NCBI GenBank assembly: GCA_025353105.1
Contig: JANXRG010000040.1
Location: 1 to 55,840 of the forward strand
DNA from: Verrucomicrobiota bacterium
Lineage (GTDB): Bacteria; Verrucomicrobiota; Verrucomicrobiia; Chthoniobacterales; SZAS-18
DNA length: 55,840 bases
Direction: 5' to 3'
The notes below the pieces were generated by a model that was not told the DNA's origin, ran no database searches, and saw only the letters and a list, made by a program, of their open reading frames with translations. Below are positions 17,482 through 25,010 of the stretch, one piece after another; the first letter of the stretch is position 1, and every line of letters starts with the position of its first letter. Position numbers and translations under genes: made by a program.

Positions 17482-19092
17482 ATGTTCTCCCTTTGGCGCA
17501 AAAATCGGCTGGTGAAGCAGGGCTTCGCGTGTGAAAAAACGCGCAAAACCCAGGGCGGTCAGGAATTTCGACGCGTGCTCGAGGAGAGTTATGAGGTGAA
17601 GTGGCTCATCCTGCTGCTCTTCGCGGCGGGGCTCGCGACGCTCATTTTCTGGGGCCCCCAACCGAACCAGGCGCAGAAATGCCTGCTCGGGCTTCTCATC
17701 CTCGCGACGGCCGCCGCGCAGTTCTGGGTCAATCATCCGCAAACCTTCGCCAGCAACTCGAAGCTTGTGCTCGTCTTCGGTACGAATCTCATCCAGCTCA
17801 CCGCTTTCAAGGTGGTCCTCGAAATGATGGACTCAGGCACGGTCTCGCTCACTTACGGTCCGCTGCTTTTTCCGTACGCGTTCGCCCCGCTCGTGCTCTC
17901 CGCGCTGCTCGGGCGCAACCACGGCCTCCACGCCGCGGTCTTCAACAGCCTCTGGTCTTCGATCCTGCTGCGCAACGTCGAGGCCATCCCGATCGTCATG
18001 AGCCTCATCAGCGGCTTCGTGGCCGTGTTCGTCACGCTCCAGGTGCGCAACCGCCTCCAGCTCGTGAAGGCCGGTGCACTCGTCGGCGTCGCCGTGTGGC
18101 TGCTCGCGCTCAGCTTCCAGCTCATCGAGATCTATTGGTCCGCGCTCGCCCAGACGCCTTGGAACATCGTCGGCCTCCAGACTCTCGTGATTTTCCTCGT
18201 CGCGATCGGTACGGCCATCATCGTGAGCGGCACGCTGCCGATTCTGGAATCACTGTTCGAAATCACCACGCCCACTTTCTGGCGCGAAAAGGGCGATCTG
18301 AATCATCCGCTCCTCAAGCGCCTCTCGACCGAGGCGCCCGGCACGTATTTCCACAGCATCGGGGTGGGCCAGCTCGCCTCTGAGGCGGCCGAGGCGGTCG
18401 GTGCCAACGCCGATCTCTGCCAGACGTGCGCGCTCTTTCACGACGTCGGCAAGCTCGTGAAGCCGGAGTATTTCACCGAAAACATGTCCGAGGGCGAAAA
18501 CCCGCACGACACGCTCGCGCCGAGCATGAGCGCGCTCATCATCATGGCGCACGTGAAGGAGGGCGTGAACTTCGCGCTGGAGTACAATCTCAACCGGCAG
18601 ATCACCGACGTCATCCAGCAGCACCACGGCACGTCGCTCGTCTGGTATTTCTACAATCGCGCGCTCGCGCAGCAAATCGAGGCCCGCGAGCACGGCAAGA
18701 TCGCGAAGATTCACGAGGATGACATTCCCGAGGTCGACGAGGCCACGTTTCGCTATCCCGGCCCGCGCCCGCAGACGCGCGAGAACGCCATTCTGAGCCT
18801 CGCCGACGCCCTCGAGAGCGCCTCGCGCTCGCTCGAGAAGCCGACGCCGCAGCGCATCGAGGAAATGGTCGACAAGATCATCGCCTCGCGCGTCAAGGAC
18901 AGCCAGCTCGACGAATGTGACCTGACGTTCAAGGAACTGCGCGCCATCGCCGAAAGCTTCACGACCACGTTGCAGAGCATGCTGCACCGCCGGATCGCGT
19001 ATCCGAAGGAACACAAGGACAGCGAAAAGAGTGAGTCGAAGACGACGACGGTGCCGGTCGCCAGCACCCCGCGACCCGCTTCGGCCGCGTGA
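17482..19092 (+). CDS. Membrane HD-domain phosphohydrolase (7TM-HD, PgpH-like) lacking the extracellular domain
   Basis: The product is 536 residues. After a polar N-terminus come seven hydrophobic segments between about residues 40 and 270 (for example KWLILLLFAAGLATLIFWG and LQTLVIFLVAIGTAIIVSG). A cytosolic HD domain follows with TYFHSIGVGQLASEAAEAVG, the HD pair in CALFHDVGKLVKPEYF and a later IQQHHG histidine pair. Family members hydrolyse cyclic di-AMP (PgpH) and usually carry an extracellular 7TMR-HDED domain of about 250 residues after the first helix. That domain is absent here. The position between phoH and ybeY is the standard one. Phosphodiesterase activity on c-di-AMP is inferred from the family. 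Confidence 0.88.
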   Translation: MFSLWRKNRLVKQGFACEKTRKTQGGQEFRRVLEESYEVKWLILLLFAAGLATLIFWGPQPNQAQKCLLGLLILATAAAQFWVNHPQTFASNSKLVLVFGTNLIQLTAFKVVLEMMDSGTVSLTYGPLLFPYAFAPLVLSALLGRNHGLHAAVFNSLWSSILLRNVEAIPIVMSLISGFVAVFVTLQVRNRLQLVKAGALVGVAVWLLALSFQLIEIYWSALAQTPWNIVGLQTLVIFLVAIGTAIIVSGTLPILESLFEITTPTFWREKGDLNHPLLKRLSTEAPGTYFHSIGVGQLASEAAEAVGANADLCQTCALFHDVGKLVKPEYFTENMSEGENPHDTLAPSMSALIIMAHVKEGVNFALEYNLNRQITDVIQQHHGTSLVWYFYNRALAQQIEAREHGKIAKIHEDDIPEVDEATFRYPGPRPQTRENAILSLADALESASRSLEKPTPQRIEEMVDKIIASRVKDSQLDECDLTFKELRAIAESFTTTLQSMLHRRIAYPKEHKDSEKSESKTTTVPVASTPRPASAA

Positions 19093-19103
19093 TTTCCGCG
19101 CGC

Positions 19104-19547
19104 ATGAGCGGCTCCGAATCGCTCCCGCGCGTTTCGCTCGTGAATGCGCAGCGCCGCGTGAAGGTCCCCCTCGCCGCCCTGCGGCAACTCGCCGCCGAGG
19201 CCATCGCGCCCTGTGCGTTGGCCGTCGGACCGCAACCCGCGGTCCTGCCGAACTTTGCCGAGATTGTCGTGTCATTCGTGTCCGACGCCGTCAGCGCGCG
19301 CATCCACGGCGAATTCGGCGGCGTGCCTGGGCCGACCGACGTGATCACGTTTCAGCATGGCGAGATCGTGATTAGCGTAGAGACCGCCGCCCGCCAGGCG
19401 CGCGCGAATCGTGAGCCGTTGCGGCGCGAGATCTTCCGCTACATCGTGCACGGCCTGCTTCATTTGAACGGTCACCGCGACGACACGGCGGCCCAGCGCA
19501 AAAAAATGTGGGCGGCGCAGGAGCGCATCGTGAAGCGACTTGCGTAG
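19104..19547 (+). CDS. ybeY: Endoribonuclease YbeY, 16S rRNA 3'-end maturation factor
   Basis: This 147-residue metalloprotein has the defining zinc motif HGLLHLNGHRDD near the C-terminus (three His ligands) and the upstream GPTDVITFQHGE motif. YbeY trims the 3' end of 16S rRNA and takes part in ribosome quality control in the cytosol. The frame also offers a GTG at 19089 that overlaps the stop codon of the preceding gene by four bases and adds five residues. ATG 19104 fits family N-termini equally well, so the exact start is open. It is the third gene of the phoH / 7TM-HD / ybeY operon. Confidence 0.94.
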   Translation: MSGSESLPRVSLVNAQRRVKVPLAALRQLAAEAIAPCALAVGPQPAVLPNFAEIVVSFVSDAVSARIHGEFGGVPGPTDVITFQHGEIVISVETAARQARANREPLRREIFRYIVHGLLHLNGHRDDTAAQRKKMWAAQERIVKRLA

Positions 19548-19575
19548 GTCGGCGGCGTCATCCCCGCGGAGAGCG

Positions 19576-19604
19576 TTGAATTCGCCGGACGCGGGTGCTA
19601 GCGT
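19576..19604 (+). promoter_or_regulatory. Putative sigma70-type promoter with extended -10
   Basis: TTGAAT (19576-19581), a 17-base spacer and TGC-TAGCGT (-10 hexamer at 19599-19604) match a -35 plus extended -10 promoter. The -10 box ends seven bases before the GTG at 19612, so the transcript would be leaderless. Confidence 0.6.
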
Positions 19605-19611
19605 CCCCGCC

Positions 19612-20220
19612 GTGCGGCATTTTACCGAAACCCCGGCGACCTCGGACTGGAGCGAACTTCCCCTTGTGCACCGTCCGCACTCCGGGACGTTTGGGGGCGA
19701 ACCCCTGAGTTTTGCGCCCGCCCCGGATGCGCATTTCGCCGGCGTGTGGACGCATTGGGCCGCCGAAACCTTCGGCCCGCACCTGCTGGATGCCATGCTC
19801 CACGTGATGAATTCCACCCGGGCCGACCACACCCGCGATCTGCTCGCGCTCGACGCCCACCTCGCGGGAACTTTTGCGCCCGACACCGTCCTGCGCCTTC
19901 GCCGGGCCGGTCACGCCATGCTGGGCCGGATGGACGGGATGCGCGGTTCGCGCTCGGCGCTGAAATTTCGCGCGGCGGCAGTTCGGGGTGAGACGCCCGG
20001 TCTGTTTCCGATCGTGTTTGCGCTGCAGTCAGCCATTTACAACGTGCCCGCGCGCCCCGCGCTGCTGGCCTATGCGCGGCTGGAATGGCGCGCCGCGCGG
20101 GAAGCGCAAGGTGGACCATGGGATCATCCGGGTGAAATCGACGCCAACCTGATCCTGTCCCGCATCGACGCTCGTTTTCATCCCACGATCGAACCCGCCG
20201 CCGTGGCCGCAGTTCGTTGA
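19612..20220 (+). CDS. Protein of unknown function upstream of clpS
   Basis: No family is recognised with confidence. The 202-residue product (GTG start) is largely helical after a Pro-rich N-terminus. Conserved-looking stretches include WTHWAAETFGPHLLDAML, RADHTRDLLALDAHLAGTF and LFPIVFALQSAIYN. The helical pattern and the latter part weakly recall UreF-type urease accessory proteins, but no urease genes are near, so I do not adopt that name. The start is set by the promoter, which ends seven bases before this GTG. The stop codon lies three bases before the clpS start, so it probably heads a clpS-DUF2017 operon. Confidence 0.7.
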   Translation: MRHFTETPATSDWSELPLVHRPHSGTFGGEPLSFAPAPDAHFAGVWTHWAAETFGPHLLDAMLHVMNSTRADHTRDLLALDAHLAGTFAPDTVLRLRRAGHAMLGRMDGMRGSRSALKFRAAAVRGETPGLFPIVFALQSAIYNVPARPALLAYARLEWRAAREAQGGPWDHPGEIDANLILSRIDARFHPTIEPAAVAAVR

Positions 20221-20223
20221 AGC

Positions 20224-20514
20224 ATGCCGCCGATTGCCAACCCGGAGATTCTCGAGCAGACCGCCGAGGACACCGCGCTCGATCTGCCTTGGAATGTGGT
20301 CGTGCACAACGATCCGATCAACCTGATGAGCTACGTGACGATGGTCTTTCAGCGCGTGTTTCAATACTCGAAGGAGCGGGCCACCAAGCATATGCTCGAG
20401 GTGCACCAGAAGGGCCGGTCGATCGTCTGGAGCGGCACGAAGGAAAAGGCTGAGCTCTACGTGCAACAGCTGCATTCCCACCTGCTACTTTCGACGCTGG
20501 AGAAGACCTCGTGA
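20224..20514 (+). CDS. clpS: ClpS, adaptor for ATP-dependent Clp protease (N-degron recognition)
   Basis: This 96-residue protein has the ClpS core: PWNVVVHNDPINLMSYVTMV, with the acidic and Asn residues that bind N-terminal degron residues, then FQRVFQYSKERATKHMLEVH. The C-terminus is GKEK-like (WSGTKEKAELYVQQLHSH). ClpS delivers proteins with destabilising N-termini to ClpA or ClpC. No Clp ATPase or ClpP gene is in this window. It is flanked by the unknown gene (three-base gap) and a DUF2017 gene (four-base overlap), an arrangement also found in actinobacteria for clpS and DUF2017. Confidence 0.95.
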   Translation: MPPIANPEILEQTAEDTALDLPWNVVVHNDPINLMSYVTMVFQRVFQYSKERATKHMLEVHQKGRSIVWSGTKEKAELYVQQLHSHLLLSTLEKTS

Positions 20515-21056
20515 AACCTCCGAGGAAGCGCCGCGAAGTTCCGGCTGGTCTCACGCTCACCGGGCTCGAGTCATTCGTGGTCCAATTGCTTCGCCACATT
20601 CCGGAGTGCGCGGACCCCGGCGATGACCGGCTGGCGAACGCCCGGCTCTTCAGTCCGCCAACGCGCAAACCCGACGCAAAATTGCAGCACGACTGGAGCC
20701 AGTACGTCCAGCCCGAGCTGCGGACCCTGTTTGAATCCGCACGCGACACCGTGAGTGGCGATCTCTCGCGGATGAGACCGGAGATCGCTTCCGGGGCGGT
20801 GGAACTGGCCGCCAACGCCGGCGGAGAGACGACCTTTCGCCTCGTCATTCCGGCGAAACACTTCGACGCGTGGCTCAACGCGCTCAATCAGGCGCGACTC
20901 GCCATCGCCGCAAAATATCACCTCGACGAATCCGACATCACCAACCCGTCCCCTCTGCCCTTCGCCAATGAGCGGGACTACCGGCTGTTCCAGGTCGATT
21001 TTTACGGCTACCTGCAGGAGCGAATCCTCCTGCGCCTCGAGGAAAGCGCGAGCTGA
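20511..21056 (+). CDS. DUF2017-like protein encoded with clpS
   Basis: The 181-residue product starts at a GTG that overlaps the clpS stop codon by four bases. Features matching DUF2017 proteins are an N-terminal LTGLESFVVQLLRHIPEC segment, a central helix, and the C-terminal AKHFDAWLNALNQARLAIAA plus VDFYGYLQERILLRLEE. DUF2017 genes sit next to clpS in actinobacteria (for example Rv1332 after Rv1331), but their function is unproven. The tight coupling suggests a role in the ClpS pathway. The family call comes from motif recall and context, so confidence is moderate. It converges on the next gene with a 10-base gap. Confidence 0.72.
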   Translation: MKPPRKRREVPAGLTLTGLESFVVQLLRHIPECADPGDDRLANARLFSPPTRKPDAKLQHDWSQYVQPELRTLFESARDTVSGDLSRMRPEIASGAVELAANAGGETTFRLVIPAKHFDAWLNALNQARLAIAAKYHLDESDITNPSPLPFANERDYRLFQVDFYGYLQERILLRLEESAS

Positions 21057-21066
21057 GCGCGGAGGC

Positions 21067-21957
21067 TCAGGTCCCCGCGGTAATCACGCGCTCGCAGACG
21101 TCCCGCAGTCTCCGGCGCAGCGGCAGCGCGCGTTCGGCGAACGCACGCTGCGCGGCCTCGTACTCCGCGCGACCCTCGACGGACTCGATGCGCACCGGCG
21201 GATAACCGAGCGCGGCGAGATCGTATGGGCTCGCACGCATGTCGAGCGAGCGCGCGTCACGCGCAAGCGCGAAGCAATCCGTGATTAGATCGGACGGCGA
21301 AAACGGCGCGAGCTTCTGCGACCATTTGTAGAGGTCCATGTTCGCGTGCAGGCAGCCCCGTTGCTCGAGCGCGGGCGCACGCTCACGCGAAGGCTGCCAG
21401 CGGTTGAGCGGTCGCGCCTCCTCCGTGAAAAAACGAAATGCGTCGTAGTGGGTGCAGCGCAGCCCGTGCCCGCGCACGACCTCCTCAATCTCCGCCGCCG
21501 GGAGCCGCAACGGCCATGCCGCGTGTCGCACTTCGGCCACGCGATAGACCATCGCCCATTCGTGCAGGCCGGCGCACCCGAACTGCGGCGGACGCTCGGT
21601 GGTCGCGTGCAGAAAATTCGCAAGCCAGCGCAGGCCCTCGCGACGCGACGCGGAAAGCCGCGTCGGATCCGCCGCAACGCCACCCTCGCATTCCGTGTAC
21701 CCGGAATACGCGAGGTATTCGCGGGCCGATTCGCCGCCGAGCGCAACCCCCAATCCCGGATGCCAGCGGCGCAACAGCGCGGGCCGGTAGCCGTAGTACT
21801 CGAAGAGAAAATCATCCACCGGATGCTTCTGTCCGAGCGAGCAACGCTCCAGCCGGGGTGCAATCCAAGGTTGAACGCGCTCTTCATGCGCCTTCCGCCT
21901 CTCCCGCCAAATCTCCGGCGCGAGAATCCCGACCGTCCTCTCCGTCATCACAGCCAT
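21067..21957 (-). CDS. Conserved protein of the family labelled '3-methyladenine DNA glycosylase' in actinobacteria; function unproven
   Basis: The 296-residue product shows the strongly conserved blocks of a family common in actinobacteria: KHPVDDFLFEYYGYRPALLRR WHPG, GCAGLHEWAMVYR, CTHYDAFRFFTEEARPLN, GCLHANMDLYKWSQKLAPF and LDMRASPYDLAALGYPPVRI. Databases often call these proteins 3-methyladenine DNA glycosylases. No helix-hairpin-helix or other known glycosylase motif is visible, and I treat that name as unsupported. The many invariant Trp, Tyr, His and Cys residues suggest an enzyme. An SD-like GGAGG lies eight bases before the ATG at 21957, inside a polypyrimidine repeat that separates it from pyrG. 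Confidence 0.8.
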   Translation of the reverse strand: MAVMTERTVGILAPEIWRERRKAHEERVQPWIAPRLERCSLGQKHPVDDFLFEYYGYRPALLRRWHPGLGVALGGESAREYLAYSGYTECEGGVAADPTRLSASRREGLRWLANFLHATTERPPQFGCAGLHEWAMVYRVAEVRHAAWPLRLPAAEIEEVVRGHGLRCTHYDAFRFFTEEARPLNRWQPSRERAPALEQRGCLHANMDLYKWSQKLAPFSPSDLITDCFALARDARSLDMRASPYDLAALGYPPVRIESVEGRAEYEAAQRAFAERALPLRRRLRDVCERVITAGT

Positions 21958-21958
21958 T

Positions 21959-21999
21959 CTTCCTTCCTCCCGGTTCCTTGTTCCTCTTCCTTTTCTCCC
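21959..21999. repeat. Polypyrimidine tract, third copy of the CTTCC/GGAAG repeat
   Basis: This 41-base C/T-rich tract (TTCCTTCCTCCC, then TTCCTTGTTCCTCTTCC) closely matches the right arm of the inverted repeat at 34922-34960. On the minus strand it supplies the GGAGG ribosome site of the gene starting at 21957. The stop codon of pyrG abuts it. Confidence 0.7.
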
Positions 22000-23616
22000 T
22001 TAGCTTCCATGCGCGAGGCAGGCGCCGATGAAGCCGCGAAACAGCGGATGCGGCGCGTTGGGCTTGCTTTGAAATTCCGGGTGGAACTGGCAGGCCACGA
22101 ACCACGGATGGATTTTCGGATCAATCTCGATCAACTCAACCAGCTTTCCATCCGGTGACGTGCCGCTGATGACGAAGCCGTTCTTCGCCATCACGTCGCG
22201 GTACTTCATGTTGAACTCGTACCGGTGACGATGCCGCTCCATGACGGATGGGCGACCGTAAACCTGCGCCGTGAGCGTATCGGGAGCGAGAACGGCCTCG
22301 CTCAAGCCGAGCCGCATCGTCGCGCCCTTCTTCTTCACGTTTCTCTGCTCCTCGAGCAGGCAGATGACCTGGTCGGGGGACTTCGGATCGAACTCCGTGC
22401 TGTTGGCTTGCTCGATGTGGCAGACGTGCCGCGCAAATTCGATCGTGGCAATCTGCATGCCGAGACAGAGGCCGAGATAGGGCAGCTGGTGCTCCCGCGC
22501 GTAACGCGCCGCCACGACCTTGCCCTCGACCCCACGCTCACCAAATCCCCCGGGGACCAGCACGCCCGCCACGCCGCCCAGCAGTCGCTCGGCCGCCGTG
22601 GGATCGTTCTCAAGTTCCTCGGCATCGATCTTCTGCACCGTGATGCCGCAATCGTGGCTGGCCGCCGCGTGCGTGAGGGATTCGTACACGCTCTTATAGG
22701 CATCCTGCAGGTCGGTGTATTTGCCGACGAAACCAACCTTCACGTGCTTCTTCGGATTGATGACGCGCTTCACGAAGCGCTCCCAGTCGCCCATTTCAGG
22801 CGGCGGCGCGTTGAGGCCCAGCAGCTCGCAGACGGTGTCGTCGAGGTGCTCGCGATGCAGCATCAGCGGCGCCTCGTAGATCGTGTGCGCGACGTCGCGC
22901 ATCTCGATAACCGCCTTCAGCGGCACGTTGCAGTAAGTCGAAAGCTTGGCGCGAATCTCGTCGTCGAGCGCATGCTCGGTGCGGCAGACGAGCACCTGCG
23001 GCTGGAGACCAATCTCGCGCAGCTTGGCCACGCTCTGCTGGCTGGGCTTGGTCTTCAATTCGCCCGCCGCCTTGATGAACGGCAGCAGCGTCACATGCAT
23101 GACGATGGCGTTGGTCGGACCGCGTTCGAGGATGAATTGCCGGATCGCCTCGAGGAACGGCAGACCCTCGATGTCGCCGGTGGTCCCGCCGATTTCCGTG
23201 ATCATCACGTCGGCCTGCGGCTGCTCGCTCTCGATAAGATGGATGCGTTCCTTGATCTCGTTGGTGACGTGCGGGACGACCTGCACGGTCTTGCCGAGGT
23301 AGTCGCCATTGCGTTCCTTCTCGATGACGCGCAGATACACCTGGCCGCTCGTGAGATTGTTGTGCTTCGTCAAGACGCCACTCGTGAAGCGCTCGTAATG
23401 CCCGAGGTCGAGGTCAGTCTCGGTGCCGTCGTTGAGCACGTACACCTCGCCGTGCTGGAACGGGCTCATCGTGCCGGGATCGACGTTAAGATACGGGTCG
23501 AACTTCTGCATCACGACCTTGAGGCCGCGATTCTCCAGCGTGCGCCCGAGCGCGGCGGCCGCGAGGCCCTTGCCGAGCGAACTGACGACGCCGCCGGTGA
23601 CGAAAATGTGCTTCAT
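22000..23616 (-). CDS. pyrG: CTP synthase (glutamine hydrolysing)
   Basis: This 538-residue enzyme aminates UTP to CTP with glutamine. The N-terminal synthase domain starts MKHIFVTGGVVSSLGKGLAA (ATP loop) and includes the UTP/CTP-site segment EIGGTTGDIEGLPFLEAIRQ. The class I glutamine amidotransferase domain (about residues 290-538) has the nucleophile Cys in LGLCLGMQIATIEF and a C-terminal His/Glu in CQFHPEFQSKPNAPHPLF. The length is normal. It lies 29 bases after kdsB on the same strand. CTP is a substrate of KdsB, which gives the pair a metabolic link. Confidence 0.98.
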   Translation of the reverse strand: MKHIFVTGGVVSSLGKGLAAAALGRTLENRGLKVVMQKFDPYLNVDPGTMSPFQHGEVYVLNDGTETDLDLGHYERFTSGVLTKHNNLTSGQVYLRVIEKERNGDYLGKTVQVVPHVTNEIKERIHLIESEQPQADVMITEIGGTTGDIEGLPFLEAIRQFILERGPTNAIVMHVTLLPFIKAAGELKTKPSQQSVAKLREIGLQPQVLVCRTEHALDDEIRAKLSTYCNVPLKAVIEMRDVAHTIYEAPLMLHREHLDDTVCELLGLNAPPPEMGDWERFVKRVINPKKHVKVGFVGKYTDLQDAYKSVYESLTHAAASHDCGITVQKIDAEELENDPTAAERLLGGVAGVLVPGGFGERGVEGKVVAARYAREHQLPYLGLCLGMQIATIEFARHVCHIEQANSTEFDPKSPDQVICLLEEQRNVKKKGATMRLGLSEAVLAPDTLTAQVYGRPSVMERHRHRYEFNMKYRDVMAKNGFVISGTSPDGKLVELIEIDPKIHPWFVACQFHPEFQSKPNAPHPLFRGFIGACLAHGS

Positions 23617-23645
23617 GGGGGAAGACGAAAAGTTAAGCTTGAGAG

Positions 23646-24398
23646 TTAGGGGTGCAGCGAGAGAAGGGCGAGGGCGGCCTCGGCGGGGGTGACGTCGGCG
23701 GGAGAATCAACGCCCAAGGCTTCATGTTCGGTGACTAGCACGCGAATGCGAACGCCGTTTTCAAGCGCACGGAGCTGCTCGAGTCTCTCGATTTTCTCGA
23801 GCTCGGACGGCGGCCAGGAGACAAAGCGCTGGAGAAATGCCCGCGTGTAGCCGTAAAGCCCGTGGTGACCGTAGATCGGCATGCCGGCAATCGAATGCAG
23901 GAAGCCAGCAAACGGAATCGGGCTGCGCGAGAAATAAAGCGCGTCACCGTTCGCCGCGAGCACAACCTTGACAATGTTTGGATTCTCAAAGTCGGCCGGG
24001 TCATCCAGCCGCGCGGCGGCGGTCGCCATCTCCAGCGCGGGATCGTCCGTAAGGGCGCGCGCCAGCCGGTCGATTAGCGCCGCCGGAATCGTGGGCTCGT
24101 CGCCTTGGACGTTGATGAGATGCGTCGCGTCCGGCAGGCGGCTGGCGACCTCCGCCAGCCGGTCGGTGCCCGACGGATGAACCGCCGAAGTGAGTTCCAC
24201 CCGCGCCCCAAAGCTGCGGGCGGCGGCGGCGATGCGATCGTCATCGGTGGCGAGGATGACGTCGGCAAGCTCGGTTGCTTCGCAGCATCGCTCCCAGACG
24301 TGCTGGACGAGCGGCTTGCCGGCGACGGGGTGGAGCGCCTTCCCGGGGAACCGGGTGGAACCCCACCGGGCCGGGATGATTCCGTAGATGCGTGCCAC
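23646..24398 (-). CDS. kdsB: 3-deoxy-manno-octulosonate cytidylyltransferase (CMP-Kdo synthetase)
   Basis: This enzyme activates Kdo with CTP for lipopolysaccharide inner-core synthesis. The 250-residue product begins (GTG at 24398) ARIYGIIPARWGSTRFPGKA, the nucleotide-binding loop, and includes VILATDDDRIAAAA, INVQGDEPTIPAALID and YFSRSPIPFAG, then HHGLYGYTRAFLQRFVSWPP with SELEKIERLEQLRALENG. These are all diagnostic of KdsB. The open frame extends upstream to 24689, but that part overlaps gmhB out of frame. It lies 10 bases after gmhB and 29 bases before pyrG, so a gmhB-kdsB-pyrG operon is likely. Confidence 0.96.
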   Translation of the reverse strand: MARIYGIIPARWGSTRFPGKALHPVAGKPLVQHVWERCCEATELADVILATDDDRIAAAARSFGARVELTSAVHPSGTDRLAEVASRLPDATHLINVQGDEPTIPAALIDRLARALTDDPALEMATAAARLDDPADFENPNIVKVVLAANGDALYFSRSPIPFAGFLHSIAGMPIYGHHGLYGYTRAFLQRFVSWPPSELEKIERLEQLRALENGVRIRVLVTEHEALGVDSPADVTPAEAALALLSLHP

Positions 24399-24408
24399 GG
24401 GGGAAGAC

Positions 24409-24948
24409 TCAACCACACTTCCGGGCTCGCTGCAAAATCCATGCAGTTGCCGATGGCAAATCGTCAGCGACAAAATCCGCCCCGGCCAGCGCAATTTCCG
24501 CCTCCCCAACGCCCGTCCGGACGAGGATCGATGCCGCCAAGCCCGCCCGGCGGCCGGCCTCGATGTCCCCCGTCCGGTCGCCCACCATGAAGGAGCGCGC
24601 CAAATCCAAACCATGGTCGCGCGCCGCCTCCCGCAGCATCCCCGGCCCCGGCTTCCGGCGCTCGGTTGCCTCCTCCGGATGGTCCGCACAAAAATAAGTT
24701 GCGTCGATTAATCCTGCTCCCAACTGCCGGAGCATCTCCTCGTGCACCGCCTGATACTCCGTCTCGCCGAAAAACCCCCGCCCAATCCCGCTCTGATTCG
24801 TCACGATGACGAGCCAAAACCCCGCTGCCTTCAACTCCCCCAGCGCCTCCCGCACTCCTTGATAAACGACCACATCCTTCGCCTCGCGGACATAGCCCGC
24901 GTCCAGCATCAAAGTCCCATCCCGATCCAAAAACACGGCCGGTTTCAT
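24409..24948 (-). CDS. gmhB: D-glycero-D-manno-heptose 1,7-bisphosphate 7-phosphatase-like HAD enzyme
   Basis: The 179-residue HAD phosphatase has the catalytic DxD in AVFLDRDGTLMLDAGYV, TNQSGIGRGFF, the motif III lysine in RRKPGPGMLREAA, and MVGDRTGDIEAGRRAG. GmhB removes the C7 phosphate of heptose 1,7-bisphosphate after HldA. Typical GmhB binds zinc through a C-x-H-x-C...C-x-C cluster. Here only FCADHPEEATERRKPGP remains, with one Cys and one His, so the zinc site is reduced or lost. Histidinol phosphatase is the alternative activity of the subfamily. Position beside kdsB favours lipopolysaccharide synthesis. Confidence 0.85.
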   Translation of the reverse strand: MKPAVFLDRDGTLMLDAGYVREAKDVVVYQGVREALGELKAAGFWLVIVTNQSGIGRGFFGETEYQAVHEEMLRQLGAGLIDATYFCADHPEEATERRKPGPGMLREAARDHGLDLARSFMVGDRTGDIEAGRRAGLAASILVRTGVGEAEIALAGADFVADDLPSATAWILQRARKCG

Positions 24949-25010
24949 TCAAAACATTCCAGTTAACCATCATAACTCTAATCTCATCACTCTTCACTCA
25001 TCACTTCCCG

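Noticed and set aside
22225-23649. Open frame of 474 residues on the plus strand
   Set aside because: It is antisense to pyrG, which is certain; the composition is unlike a real protein.
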